This document shows positions 1 through 6,278 of a DNA stretch of 8,111 nucleotides, in pieces. The notes beneath the pieces are model-generated. The model was given only the letters and a program-made list of their open reading frames with translations. It did no database searches and was not told the DNA's origin. Source of the stretch: Comamonadaceae bacterium (GTDB taxonomy: Bacteria; Pseudomonadota; Gammaproteobacteria; Burkholderiales; Burkholderiaceae_C); the NCBI GenBank assembly GCA_947451445.1, contig CANFZJ010000135.1:1-8111 (forward strand), read 5' to 3'. The position numbers were made by a program, and so were the translations under genes. Each line of letters begins with the position of its first letter. The first letter of the stretch is position 1.

Positions 1-215
1 CGCATCTCGGCCACGTTGCCGCCCGAGCAAAAGGCGCTGCCCGCGCCGGTAAGCACGGCGGCGCGGATGCCCATGTCGGCGTTCAGGCGGTCAAACAATT
101 GTTCAAACGCGGCAAACATGGCTTCGCCGCTGAGCGCATTGCGGGTGTCAGGGCGGTTCAAGGTCAGCAGCGCGATGGGGCCGCGTTGCTCAAAAAGGAT
201 GGGATCGGTGTGCAT
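1..215 (-). CDS. Enoyl-CoA hydratase/isomerase (crotonase family), N-terminal part
   Basis: This is the first 71 residues of a crotonase-superfamily protein; the rest lies beyond the left edge. Such enzymes hydrate or isomerise enoyl-CoA thioesters in the cytoplasm. What is seen: a first strand with IALLTLNRPDTRNALS at residues 14-29, the usual crotonase opening, followed by VLTGAGSAFCSGGNVAEM at residues 54-71. The AFCSGGN segment (61-67) matches the peptide that builds the oxyanion hole in this family. The catalytic acidic residues would lie downstream and cannot be checked. The ATG at 213-215 is chosen because AAGGAA (221-226) sits 5 nt upstream and overlaps the thiolase stop codon, so the two genes are probably translationally coupled. 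Only 9 nt separate them. Together with the thiolase it forms a beta-oxidation-like pair. The exact reaction (PaaF-, PaaG- or hydroxycinnamoyl-CoA hydratase-like) cannot be decided from this fragment. Confidence 0.9.
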   Translation of the reverse strand, partial: MHTDPILFEQRGPIALLTLNRPDTRNALSGEAMFAAFEQLFDRLNADMGIRAAVLTGAGSAFCSGGNVAEM

Positions 216-224
216 GGTGCTTCC

Positions 225-1433
225 TTAAACTTTCTCGATAGCTAACGCAATGCCCTGGCCCACGCCAATGCACATCGTGACCAGCGCACGGCGGCCACCG
301 GTGTGCTCCAGCTGGCGCAGCGCCGTCAACGCCAGGCGGATGCCGGACATGCCGAGCGGGTGGCCCAGCGCGATGGCGCCGCCGTGCGGATTGATGTGTT
401 CGCCGTCGTCCGGCAGGCCCAGCCCGCGCAACACGGCCAGGCCCTGGGCGGCAAACGCCTCGTTCAGCTCCACCACGTCAAAGTCGGCAATCGACAAACC
501 GGTTTGCAGCAGCAGCTTTTGCACCGCAGGCACCGGGCCGATGCCCATGACACGCGGGGCCACGCCTGCGCTGGCCATGCCCAGCACGCGCGCGCGCGGC
601 ACCAGCCCGGCGCGGGCGGCACCGGCTTCGCTGGCCAGCAGCAAGGCGGCGGCACCGTCGTTGACCCCCGAGGAGTTGCCCGCTGTCACCGTGCCGCCTG
701 CGCGGAACGCGGGTTTCAGGCGGGCCAGGCTGTCCAGCGTGGTGTCGGCACGGGGATGTTCGTCCTGCGCCACCCGCATGGTTTCGCCCTTCTTCGCACC
801 GGGCACGTTTACCGGCACGATCTCGCCATCGAACCAACCCGCAGTCTGGGCAAGGGCGGTGCGCTGCTGGCTGCGCAGCGCAAATGCGTCCTGGTCGGCG
901 CGCGAAATGCCGTGCTCCTGGGCTACGTTTTCCGCCGTGTCGCCCATCGCGTCCACGCCGTGCAGGGCCTGCATGCGCGGGTTGACGAAGCGCCAGCCGA
1001 TGGTGGAGTCAAAAATCTCGGCCTGGCGCGAGAACGCGCTGCTGGCCTTGGGCATGACCAGCGGCGCGCGGCTCATGCTTTCCACGCCACCAGCAATGGC
1101 CAGGTCCAGCTGCCCGGCGGCAATGCCCCGGGCGGCACTGGCGATCGCCTCCAGGCCGGAGCCGCACAGGCGGTTCACCGTGGCGGCTGCCACCGTCACC
1201 GGCAAGCCCGCCAGCAGCGCCGCCATGCGGGCCACGTTGCGGTTGTCTTCCCCGGCCTGGTTGACGCAGCCCATATAGACCTCTTCCAGCCGCTCCCAGT
1301 CCAGGCGTGGATGGCGCGCCACCAGGGCCTGCAGCGGCAGCGCGGCCAGGTCGTCGGTGCGCACGCCCGACAAAGCGCCGCCGTAGCGGCCAATGGGGGT
1401 GCGGATGCCGTCGCAGATAAAGGCAGATTGCAT
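225..1433 (-). CDS. pcaF: 3-oxoadipyl-CoA/3-oxo-acyl-CoA thiolase (PcaF/PaaJ type)
   Basis: A 402-aa thiolase, the usual length for the family. It cleaves 3-oxoadipyl-CoA with CoA into succinyl-CoA and acetyl-CoA, the last step of the beta-ketoadipate and phenylacetate routes. What is seen: opening FICDGIRTPIGRYGGALS (residues 5-22), acyl-accepting Cys90 in NRLCGSG, GGVESMSRAP (115-124), NEAF (324-327), catalytic His358 in GGAIALGHPLGMSG, and Cys388 in MCIGVGQG. The stretch TIGWRFVNP (144-152) is typical of 3-oxoadipyl-CoA thiolases rather than short-chain acetoacetyl-CoA thiolases. The frame stays open upstream to 1622, but that extension has no thiolase character and covers another ORF. The ATG at 1431-1433 has AGGA (1439-1442) 5 nt upstream. 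An in-frame ATG at 1437-1439 overlaps that site and is less likely. No 3-oxoadipate CoA-transferase gene is visible, so a beta-oxidation role with the adjacent hydratase is equally possible. Confidence 0.93.
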   Translation of the reverse strand: MQSAFICDGIRTPIGRYGGALSGVRTDDLAALPLQALVARHPRLDWERLEEVYMGCVNQAGEDNRNVARMAALLAGLPVTVAAATVNRLCGSGLEAIASAARGIAAGQLDLAIAGGVESMSRAPLVMPKASSAFSRQAEIFDSTIGWRFVNPRMQALHGVDAMGDTAENVAQEHGISRADQDAFALRSQQRTALAQTAGWFDGEIVPVNVPGAKKGETMRVAQDEHPRADTTLDSLARLKPAFRAGGTVTAGNSSGVNDGAAALLLASEAGAARAGLVPRARVLGMASAGVAPRVMGIGPVPAVQKLLLQTGLSIADFDVVELNEAFAAQGLAVLRGLGLPDDGEHINPHGGAIALGHPLGMSGIRLALTALRQLEHTGGRRALVTMCIGVGQGIALAIEKV

Positions 1434-1438
1434 AGCCA

Positions 1439-1442
1439 TCCT
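1439..1442 (-). promoter_or_regulatory. Ribosome binding site that sets the thiolase start
   Basis: On the minus strand AGGA precedes the ATG at 1431-1433 by 5 nt. The alternative ATG two codons upstream (1437-1439) shares its first base with this site and has no comparable site of its own. The shorter protein, starting MQSAFICDG, is therefore preferred. Confidence 0.6.
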
Positions 1443-1444
1443 GG

Positions 1445-1582
1445 TTAAAAAGGCAAAGCCCGCCCGAGGGCCTGGGTGTAAAAAGCGTCGAAAAAGTCCA
1501 GCGCGGCACGCGACGGCACTGCCGTCGGGCCAATGCTGTCGCAGATAAACAGCGCCGGGCTGCTGGCATCGTTGAGTTGCAT
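1445..1582 (-). CDS. Unrecognised 45-aa ORF with strong ribosome binding site
   Basis: I do not recognise this protein. The ORF runs from ATG (1580-1582) to TAA (1445-1447) and encodes 45 residues. It begins MQLNDASSPALFICDSIG and ends FYTQALGRALPF. AGGAGA (1588-1593) lies 5 nt upstream of the ATG, one of the best sites in the window. Most codons end in G or C, as expected for a translated gene here. It fits neatly between the ATPase stop (36 nt upstream) and the thiolase start (11 nt downstream). It has no signal peptide or membrane segment, and its second half is mildly aromatic (ALDFFDAFY). Its FICDSI segment resembles FICDGI at the start of the thiolase, and the underlying DNA is nearly identical over 17 nt. 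It may be a genuine small protein, a leader ORF for thiolase translation, or the remnant of a truncated gene. A long alternative frame across this region is explained as an upstream extension of the thiolase frame. Confidence 0.5.
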   Translation of the reverse strand: MQLNDASSPALFICDSIGPTAVPSRAALDFFDAFYTQALGRALPF

Positions 1583-1587
1583 GGTGA

Positions 1588-1593
1588 TCTCCT
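1588..1593 (-). promoter_or_regulatory. Ribosome binding site of the 45-aa ORF
   Basis: AGGAGA on the minus strand, 5 nt before the ATG at 1580-1582. It is as strong as the sites of the binding-protein and decarboxylase genes. It is the main reason to take the small ORF seriously. Confidence 0.6.
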
Positions 1594-1618
1594 ATAGTTG
1601 TAAAAGTCGGTCGATGGC

Positions 1619-3184
1619 TCAATCGGCTGTGCCGATATACAAATGGCGCAACATGGGGTCTCGGCGAACATCGTCGGCCGTGCCTGACAGGGCAAACCGG
1701 CCATGCTCCATGACATGCACCTCATCGGCCAGGGCCAGCGCGCGCTCCACATCCTGCTCGACGATGAGCATGGTCAGCCCGGCGGCACGCAACTCGGCCA
1801 GTGCCTCATAAAGCCGATCCATCATCACGGGGGCCAGTCCTAGGCTGATTTCATCAAACAGCACCAGTCGGGGGCGCGACATCAGGGCGCGGCCAATCGC
1901 TAACATTTGCTGCTGTCCGCCCGACATAGACGTACCTGCATTGCTGCGCCGCTGCTTCAAATCCGGAAACAGGGTGTACACGTGTTCCAACCTCTGGTTG
2001 CGTTCCGCTTTTGCGATACTGCGTGCAGCCAATAACAGGTTTTCCTCCACACTCAAAGGCGCAAAAATACGGCGACCTTCCATGCTTTGGGATAAGCCCA
2101 GTTGTGCGATGTCGTGAACGGCTGAGCGGCTGTGGTTCACGCCGTCGATGCGCAGCTCGCCAGCCGTCACACGAATGCTGCCACTGATCACGTTGGCCAG
2201 CGTGGTCTTACCTGCGCCATTGGTGCCCAAGATCGCAATCACCTGGCCAGCGCGCACGCTGAGGTTTATGCCATTAAGCACGCGGGCCTGGCCATAACCG
2301 GCATGCACCTCTCGCAGTTCCAGCAAGGGTGACGCTGTGAGGGCTGCACTGGCGTTGGATGCGGGGGTGACCAGCGCAGACAACAGGCTGGGTGCTGGTT
2401 TGGCAACCAGCGATGGCGATGCTGCCAGGGCAGCCCCCTTGTTCTGCGCCGTCCCCAGGTAGACCGCTGCCACCTCGTCGCTGGCCAGCACCTCGGCGGT
2501 GGCACCCTGCGCCAACGTGCGCCCGAAGTTGATGACCACGAGCCTCTCGCAGCACTCGCGCACCACCCGCAGCACATGTTCGATGATGATGATGCCCTCG
2601 ACCTCGGAGCGCAGTGACTGGATCAACGCAATCAATTCGCTGACCTCGGCATCCACCAAGCCGGCACCAACCTCGTCAAGCAGCAATAACTTGGGGCTCA
2701 GTGCCAGGGCACGGGCCACCTCCAACCGTTTGCGGCGCAGCAGAGGTAGGGCACGGGCACTCAGGTGCGCGGCATCGGCCAGGCCTGTACGTTCCAAAAT
2801 ACGATCGCAGGCCTCAAAGGCGCGTTTTTGGGGGTCTAGGGGATGCAATGAAAAGCGTGCGGCCAGCAAGTTCTCGCGCACCGTCATGTCCAGGAAAGGG
2901 CGAGGGATTTGGTAGGTGCGGCCCATACCGCGGCGGGCGCGCTCCGGGGCCGCAAGCCGGGTGACATCGCTGCCGTCAAACTGAACGCTACCGCCACTGG
3001 ATTCCAGCGCCCCGCTGAGCAGTCCGATCAGGGTGGATTTTCCTGCGCCATTCGGGCCAATGATGCCAAGTACTTCACCCCGGCAGAGCGAAAGCGAAAC
3101 TTTGTCGGTCGCCACCACACCGCCATAGGTTTTGACGAGTTCGGTGGCCTGCAGCAGCACCGTGTTTCCTGCGGACGCTGTCAT
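1619..3184 (-). CDS. livGF: Fused LivG-LivF ATPase of a branched-chain-amino-acid-type ABC importer
   Basis: A 521-aa cytoplasmic ATPase carrying two ABC domains that are normally separate proteins. The LivG-like half (about 9-247) has Walker A GPNGAGKST (43-51), Q-loop Gln92, Walker B LLLLDE (166-171) and switch His203. Its signature region reads LPLLRRKRLEVARAL (146-160) and lacks the glycine-containing LSGGQ-like core. An Ala/Pro/Ser-rich linker (about 248-286) joins it to the LivF-like half (about 287-521). That half has Walker A GTNGAGKTT (320-328), Q-loop Gln366, signature MSGGQQQ (420-426), Walker B VLFDE (441-445) and EQD in place of the switch His; Gln at this place is usual for LivF. 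The reading frame is continuous through the linker, so this is a true fusion, not two adjacent genes. GAGGAA (3191-3196) lies 6 nt before the ATG. The start overlaps the livM stop by 4 nt (ATGA), so translation is probably coupled. It should power the LivH/LivM channel. Confidence 0.95.
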   Translation of the reverse strand: MTASAGNTVLLQATELVKTYGGVVATDKVSLSLCRGEVLGIIGPNGAGKSTLIGLLSGALESSGGSVQFDGSDVTRLAAPERARRGMGRTYQIPRPFLDMTVRENLLAARFSLHPLDPQKRAFEACDRILERTGLADAAHLSARALPLLRRKRLEVARALALSPKLLLLDEVGAGLVDAEVSELIALIQSLRSEVEGIIIIEHVLRVVRECCERLVVINFGRTLAQGATAEVLASDEVAAVYLGTAQNKGAALAASPSLVAKPAPSLLSALVTPASNASAALTASPLLELREVHAGYGQARVLNGINLSVRAGQVIAILGTNGAGKTTLANVISGSIRVTAGELRIDGVNHSRSAVHDIAQLGLSQSMEGRRIFAPLSVEENLLLAARSIAKAERNQRLEHVYTLFPDLKQRRSNAGTSMSGGQQQMLAIGRALMSRPRLVLFDEISLGLAPVMMDRLYEALAELRAAGLTMLIVEQDVERALALADEVHVMEHGRFALSGTADDVRRDPMLRHLYIGTAD

Positions 3185-4116
3185 GCCAATTTCCTCACCA
3201 AACCAACCAGCCCCTTGGGCGCAAAACGGACCACGGTGATCAAAATCGCGCCGGTCAGTGCCAAGTGCATCGCCGGGTAGTCGGCCAGCAGTTCACCCAA
3301 CGCAACCACAAAGATCGCCCCCACCACCGGGCCCGCACGCTGACCCTGACCACCGATGATCACGATGGACAACACATTGACGGTCCACTGGATACCAAAC
3401 ATGCCATAGGGCTCGATCGCACCGAGCTTGAGGCCCTGCAGCCCACCAGCCACCCCTATCAAAAAGCTGGTCAGCACGAACACAATCAACTTGATGCGAA
3501 ACGGCCGAACGCCAATCTGTGCTGCCGCATCTTCGTCGTCGCGTACAGCGCGCAGCAGGATCGAAAAGCGTGACTGCGTAGCCAATGTCATCACCACGGT
3601 GGTGAGGGCTAACAAAGCGGTGGCAATCAGGTAGAGCACGCGCAAGTCTGGTGGGTCTTGCGCCAGGAACAAGCCTGTCGCGCCACCAAACCCGTTGAAG
3701 TTGACCATGAACAAGCGCGTGGCTTCGGCCAGTGCCAGTGTGCCCACGGTGAAATACAGGCCACGCAACCGAAACACAGCACGCGACACAACCAAGGCCA
3801 ACAGAGCTGAGCACACACCCGCTAGCGGCAGAGCCAGTCCCAACGGCGTGCCGGTCTTATTGAGCAGGCCGGTCAGCGCATAAGCCCCGATACCAAAGAA
3901 TGACGCGGTACCCAGTGAGACGAGTCCACCGTATCCGGCCAGCAGGTTCCAGGCCTCAGCGAGTGTGACCAGCAACAGGATACGAAAGCCTATTTCAAGC
4001 GCATAGTCCGACAGCATCGGTGCCATCGCCGCCAGCACAACGAAAGCCAAAGGCAACAGCAGCAGGCCAGGCAGGCCTGAACGTGGGCGTGCGGGTTGTT
4101 TGAGAACAGCAGACAT
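3181..4116 (-). CDS. livM: LivM-type permease of the ABC importer
   Basis: A 311-aa inner-membrane permease, one of two that form the channel for the periplasmic binding protein's cargo. What is seen: a basic N-terminus (1-14), then hydrophobic segments including about 15-35, 42-58, 95-112, 160-180, 208-226, 244-257, 262-278 and 286-297. The family hallmark AWNLLAGYGGLVSLGTASFF spans 55-74. LRAVRDDEDAAAQIGVRPFR (188-207) corresponds to the cytoplasmic coupling loop that contacts the ATPase. GGQGQRAGPVVGA (255-267) is the conserved C-terminal loop; Gln259 stands where small residues such as Thr are common. The gene starts within livH (TGATG, 1-nt overlap) and its stop overlaps the ATPase start by 4 nt. 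Liv-family importers carry branched-chain amino acids, amides and also aromatic acids. The catabolic neighbours favour an aromatic or related acid, but this is inference. Confidence 0.95.
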   Translation of the reverse strand: MSAVLKQPARPRSGLPGLLLLPLAFVVLAAMAPMLSDYALEIGFRILLLVTLAEAWNLLAGYGGLVSLGTASFFGIGAYALTGLLNKTGTPLGLALPLAGVCSALLALVVSRAVFRLRGLYFTVGTLALAEATRLFMVNFNGFGGATGLFLAQDPPDLRVLYLIATALLALTTVVMTLATQSRFSILLRAVRDDEDAAAQIGVRPFRIKLIVFVLTSFLIGVAGGLQGLKLGAIEPYGMFGIQWTVNVLSIVIIGGQGQRAGPVVGAIFVVALGELLADYPAMHLALTGAILITVVRFAPKGLVGLVRKLA

Positions 4117-4991
4117 CAGCGCACCCCTCTTCCAGAAAGACCCTGTGGCCGTAACGCCAAAGCCAGTAAAAAAAGCACCAGGCCAACCAGATCGCGATAG
4201 CCGTCACCCAACACCACGGCACCCGTACTTTGCACCACACCCAGCACCATGCCAGCCACCAGGGTGCCGAAGATGTTGCCAATGCCCCCTAGCACCACCA
4301 CTGCAAAACTGATGAGCAGGTAGGTGCCGCCGGAGCTGGGCGTGAATGAAAACGCGGTGCCCAGCAGCACGCCACCCATCGCCGCGCAAGCAGCACCGAG
4401 TGCAAAAGTGAAGGCATGCACCCGCCGCACGTCCACCCCCATAGCAGCAGCGGCACCCGCATCGGCCGAGCTGGCGCGCAAGTCACGCCCAAAGGCGGTA
4501 CGCGAGATGAGCAGGTACACCAGCACCACCAGCAGCACCGACACACAAAAGCCAATCACGTAGATTTCAGCCACAGTGATCGGGCCGATGTGCAAAGCAC
4601 GTGCGGCGTAAGGTGTGTCAATAGCACGGGTGTCGGCACTGAAGCACAGCAGAAACAGGTTTTGCAGAATCACGGAGACACCGAACATGGTGATCATGGG
4701 AGCTTCCATGCCCTTACCCGCCAGTGGCGCAATCAGCAGGCGCTGAACGGGCAGTGCCAACACGGCCATGGCTGCGCCGACCAGTAGCAGGCCCATGATC
4801 GGGTCGATACCGGTGTAGCGCAGTAAAAAAAAGCCTATGTAAGCACCGCCTACCAGCAGCTCGCCATGGGCGAGGTTGACCAGACGCATGACGCCCAGGG
4901 CAATCGACAGCCCCAGGGCCGTCAGCGCCAGTATTCCTCCCAGAAGAAAGCCCGAGACCAGGCTGTTGACGATGACTTCAAGATTTGGCAT
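4116..4991 (-). CDS. livH: LivH-type permease of the ABC importer
   Basis: A 291-aa inner-membrane permease, close to the usual LivH length. What is seen: hydrophobic segments around residues 5-34, 46-58, 64-81, 98-117, 138-163, 192-212, 224-236, 239-260 and 266-281. The LivH hallmark RLVNLAHGEL lies at 36-45. AFGRDLRASSADAGAAAAMG (166-185) is the cytoplasmic coupling loop. VVVLGGIGNIFGTLVAG (231-247) is the conserved late loop and helix. It should pair with LivM and be driven by the fused ATPase. The gene begins 12 nt after the binding-protein stop. No good Shine-Dalgarno sequence precedes the ATG (the leader reads GAGCTACGCCCACC), so translation probably relies on coupling to the gene upstream. 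Its stop and the livM start share one base. Confidence 0.95.
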   Translation of the reverse strand: MPNLEVIVNSLVSGFLLGGILALTALGLSIALGVMRLVNLAHGELLVGGAYIGFFLLRYTGIDPIMGLLLVGAAMAVLALPVQRLLIAPLAGKGMEAPMITMFGVSVILQNLFLLCFSADTRAIDTPYAARALHIGPITVAEIYVIGFCVSVLLVVLVYLLISRTAFGRDLRASSADAGAAAAMGVDVRRVHAFTFALGAACAAMGGVLLGTAFSFTPSSGGTYLLISFAVVVLGGIGNIFGTLVAGMVLGVVQSTGAVVLGDGYRDLVGLVLFLLALALRPQGLSGRGVR

Positions 4992-5003
4992 GGTGGGCGT
5001 AGC

Positions 5004-6206
5004 TCAGTTGCTCACAGGCATGGGAAATACCAGCTTGCCATTGGCGCGGTCCTTGGGCCACACCACCACGGATTTGCCACCCTGCCACTGCATTACCGTG
5101 ATCGGAATCGCAGACGTGTTGGAGGCATCAAACTTGACAGGACCAATCACATAGCTTTTGTTGGTCTTGCCAATGGCGGTATTGATCTTCTCGCGGTCCA
5201 GACTTCCTGCTGTGGCCATGGCATCCATCAACACCTGCGCAGCCGCGTGGGAATCGGCAATGTGCTGGCTCTGGGTCTGCTTGGTCTCGGTCTCGAAACG
5301 TTTGCCCAGCTCGGCCGCACCAGGGTAGGGAAAACTTGGATCCCAGTAGCCTCCTACTAACACGCCGTCGGCCAGTTTGCCCAAGGCCTGCGCAAACTGC
5401 TCCGGCTCGGCACCTTTTTCCATCACCAGCAGCTTCGGACTAAAGCCGGCCGCTGCCATCTGCTTGCGGATCGCAATCGCCTGGGGCGGAATCGCGTCCA
5501 CCAGCACCAGGTCTGCATTGCCTGCCTTGGCCTGACCAATCATGGAGGTAAATTGCTGTGCATCCACTGGGAACGAGCTGCTGTGCACCACCTCGTAGCC
5601 ACCCGCCTTGGCGTTAGCGGGCCAAAGCTGACCTCCCACCACCTGGCCATCGGGCCCGTTATCGGCCAGTATGGCGACCTTCTTGTTAGTCACCAGCCCG
5701 TAGTCGGCCATCATGCGAAAGCCTGCAGTCGCCAGATCGACTTCGTCAAAAAACATCACCCAAGCGTATTTCCAGGCCCGCACTGATTTGAAAGCGCCCA
5801 GCGGATCACAGCCTGCCACCAGGGGCACCTTGCGTCGCTCCGCCACCAAGGCACCGGCATTCACCAGCGCGGGGGTGCAGGAGCCCAGCATGGCCACTGC
5901 ACCGTCACGGGAAATCAGGGTTTCGATGTTGCCAGCCACCACATTGGGATCACTCTTGTCGTCGCGAATGACGAGTTTGACCTTGAGTTTCTTGCCGTCC
6001 ACGGTGATACCACCCGCTTTGTTCACATCACCCACCGCCGTCTCGTAACCCCATTTTTGGTAGCCTCCAAAGCCAGCCAGCGCGCCGGACAGCGGCAGCG
6101 ACGCACCAATCACAATTTCGTCGGCGGCCAACGCGCCAAACGAAGCGAAGGTGATACCGAAAGCGATCATGCTAGCGACACTACGGACGCGAAAAGGTGT
6201 TGTCAT
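5004..6206 (-). CDS. Periplasmic substrate-binding protein of the Liv-type ABC importer
   Basis: A 400-aa periplasmic binding protein of the leucine-binding type (Peripla_BP_6 fold). It would capture the cargo and hand it to LivH/LivM. What is seen: a signal peptide with Arg6 and Arg8, a hydrophobic core (about 10-26) and a likely cleavage site GALA|ADE after residue 27. There is no lipobox Cys. The mature protein opens with EIVIGASLPLSGALAGFG (30-47), the family's ligand-pocket start. LVIRDDKSDPN (78-88) and MLGSCTPAL (107-115) follow. Only two Cys (110 and 133) are seen in the mature part and could form a disulfide. The frame is open to an ATG at 6233, but AGGAGA (6213-6218) lies inside that extension and 6 nt before the ATG at 6204-6206, which is therefore the start. 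Binding proteins of this type also serve aromatic acids. The ligand is unknown, and an aromatic carboxylate is inferred from the neighbours. Confidence 0.94.
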   Translation of the reverse strand: MTTPFRVRSVASMIAFGITFASFGALAADEIVIGASLPLSGALAGFGGYQKWGYETAVGDVNKAGGITVDGKKLKVKLVIRDDKSDPNVVAGNIETLISRDGAVAMLGSCTPALVNAGALVAERRKVPLVAGCDPLGAFKSVRAWKYAWVMFFDEVDLATAGFRMMADYGLVTNKKVAILADNGPDGQVVGGQLWPANAKAGGYEVVHSSSFPVDAQQFTSMIGQAKAGNADLVLVDAIPPQAIAIRKQMAAAGFSPKLLVMEKGAEPEQFAQALGKLADGVLVGGYWDPSFPYPGAAELGKRFETETKQTQSQHIADSHAAAQVLMDAMATAGSLDREKINTAIGKTNKSYVIGPVKFDASNTSAIPITVMQWQGGKSVVVWPKDRANGKLVFPMPVSN

Positions 6207-6212
6207 GGTTTG

Positions 6213-6218
6213 TCTCCT
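6213..6218 (-). promoter_or_regulatory. Ribosome binding site that sets the binding-protein start
   Basis: AGGAGA on the minus strand, 6 nt before the ATG at 6204-6206. An in-frame ATG at 6231-6233 would put this site inside the coding region and add a charged stretch ahead of the signal peptide. The downstream start is preferred. Confidence 0.75.
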
Positions 6219-6278
6219 GTTTATTTTTAGCAAGGGAACGCGGGAGCGGGGAACGAATGCCGAAACGGGGTCGTCGGT

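Noticed and set aside
250..1448. Long plus-strand frames opposite the thiolase (342 and 381 aa)
   Set aside because: They are antisense shadows produced by the GC-rich third codon positions of the thiolase gene and show no recognisable motifs.
1434..1622. Upstream extension of the thiolase frame to 1622 (465 aa)
   Set aside because: The first 63 residues have no thiolase character, the TTG start has no ribosome binding site, and the region is covered by a better-supported small ORF. Thiolases of this type begin at the FICD-containing segment.
6207..6233. Binding-protein start at 6233
   Set aside because: The added residues are encoded by the leader containing AGGAGA and would place a charged stretch before a normal signal peptide.
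6234..6255. Direct repeat GGGAACG (6234-6240 and 6249-6255)
   Set aside because: Only 7 nt and two copies in a G-rich stretch; likely chance.
6207..6278. Possible promoter upstream of the binding-protein gene (A/T-rich TGCTAAAAATAAAC)
   Set aside because: An A/T-rich patch is present but no -35-like box at proper spacing is convincing. The 72-nt gap and tight downstream spacing are compatible with read-through.
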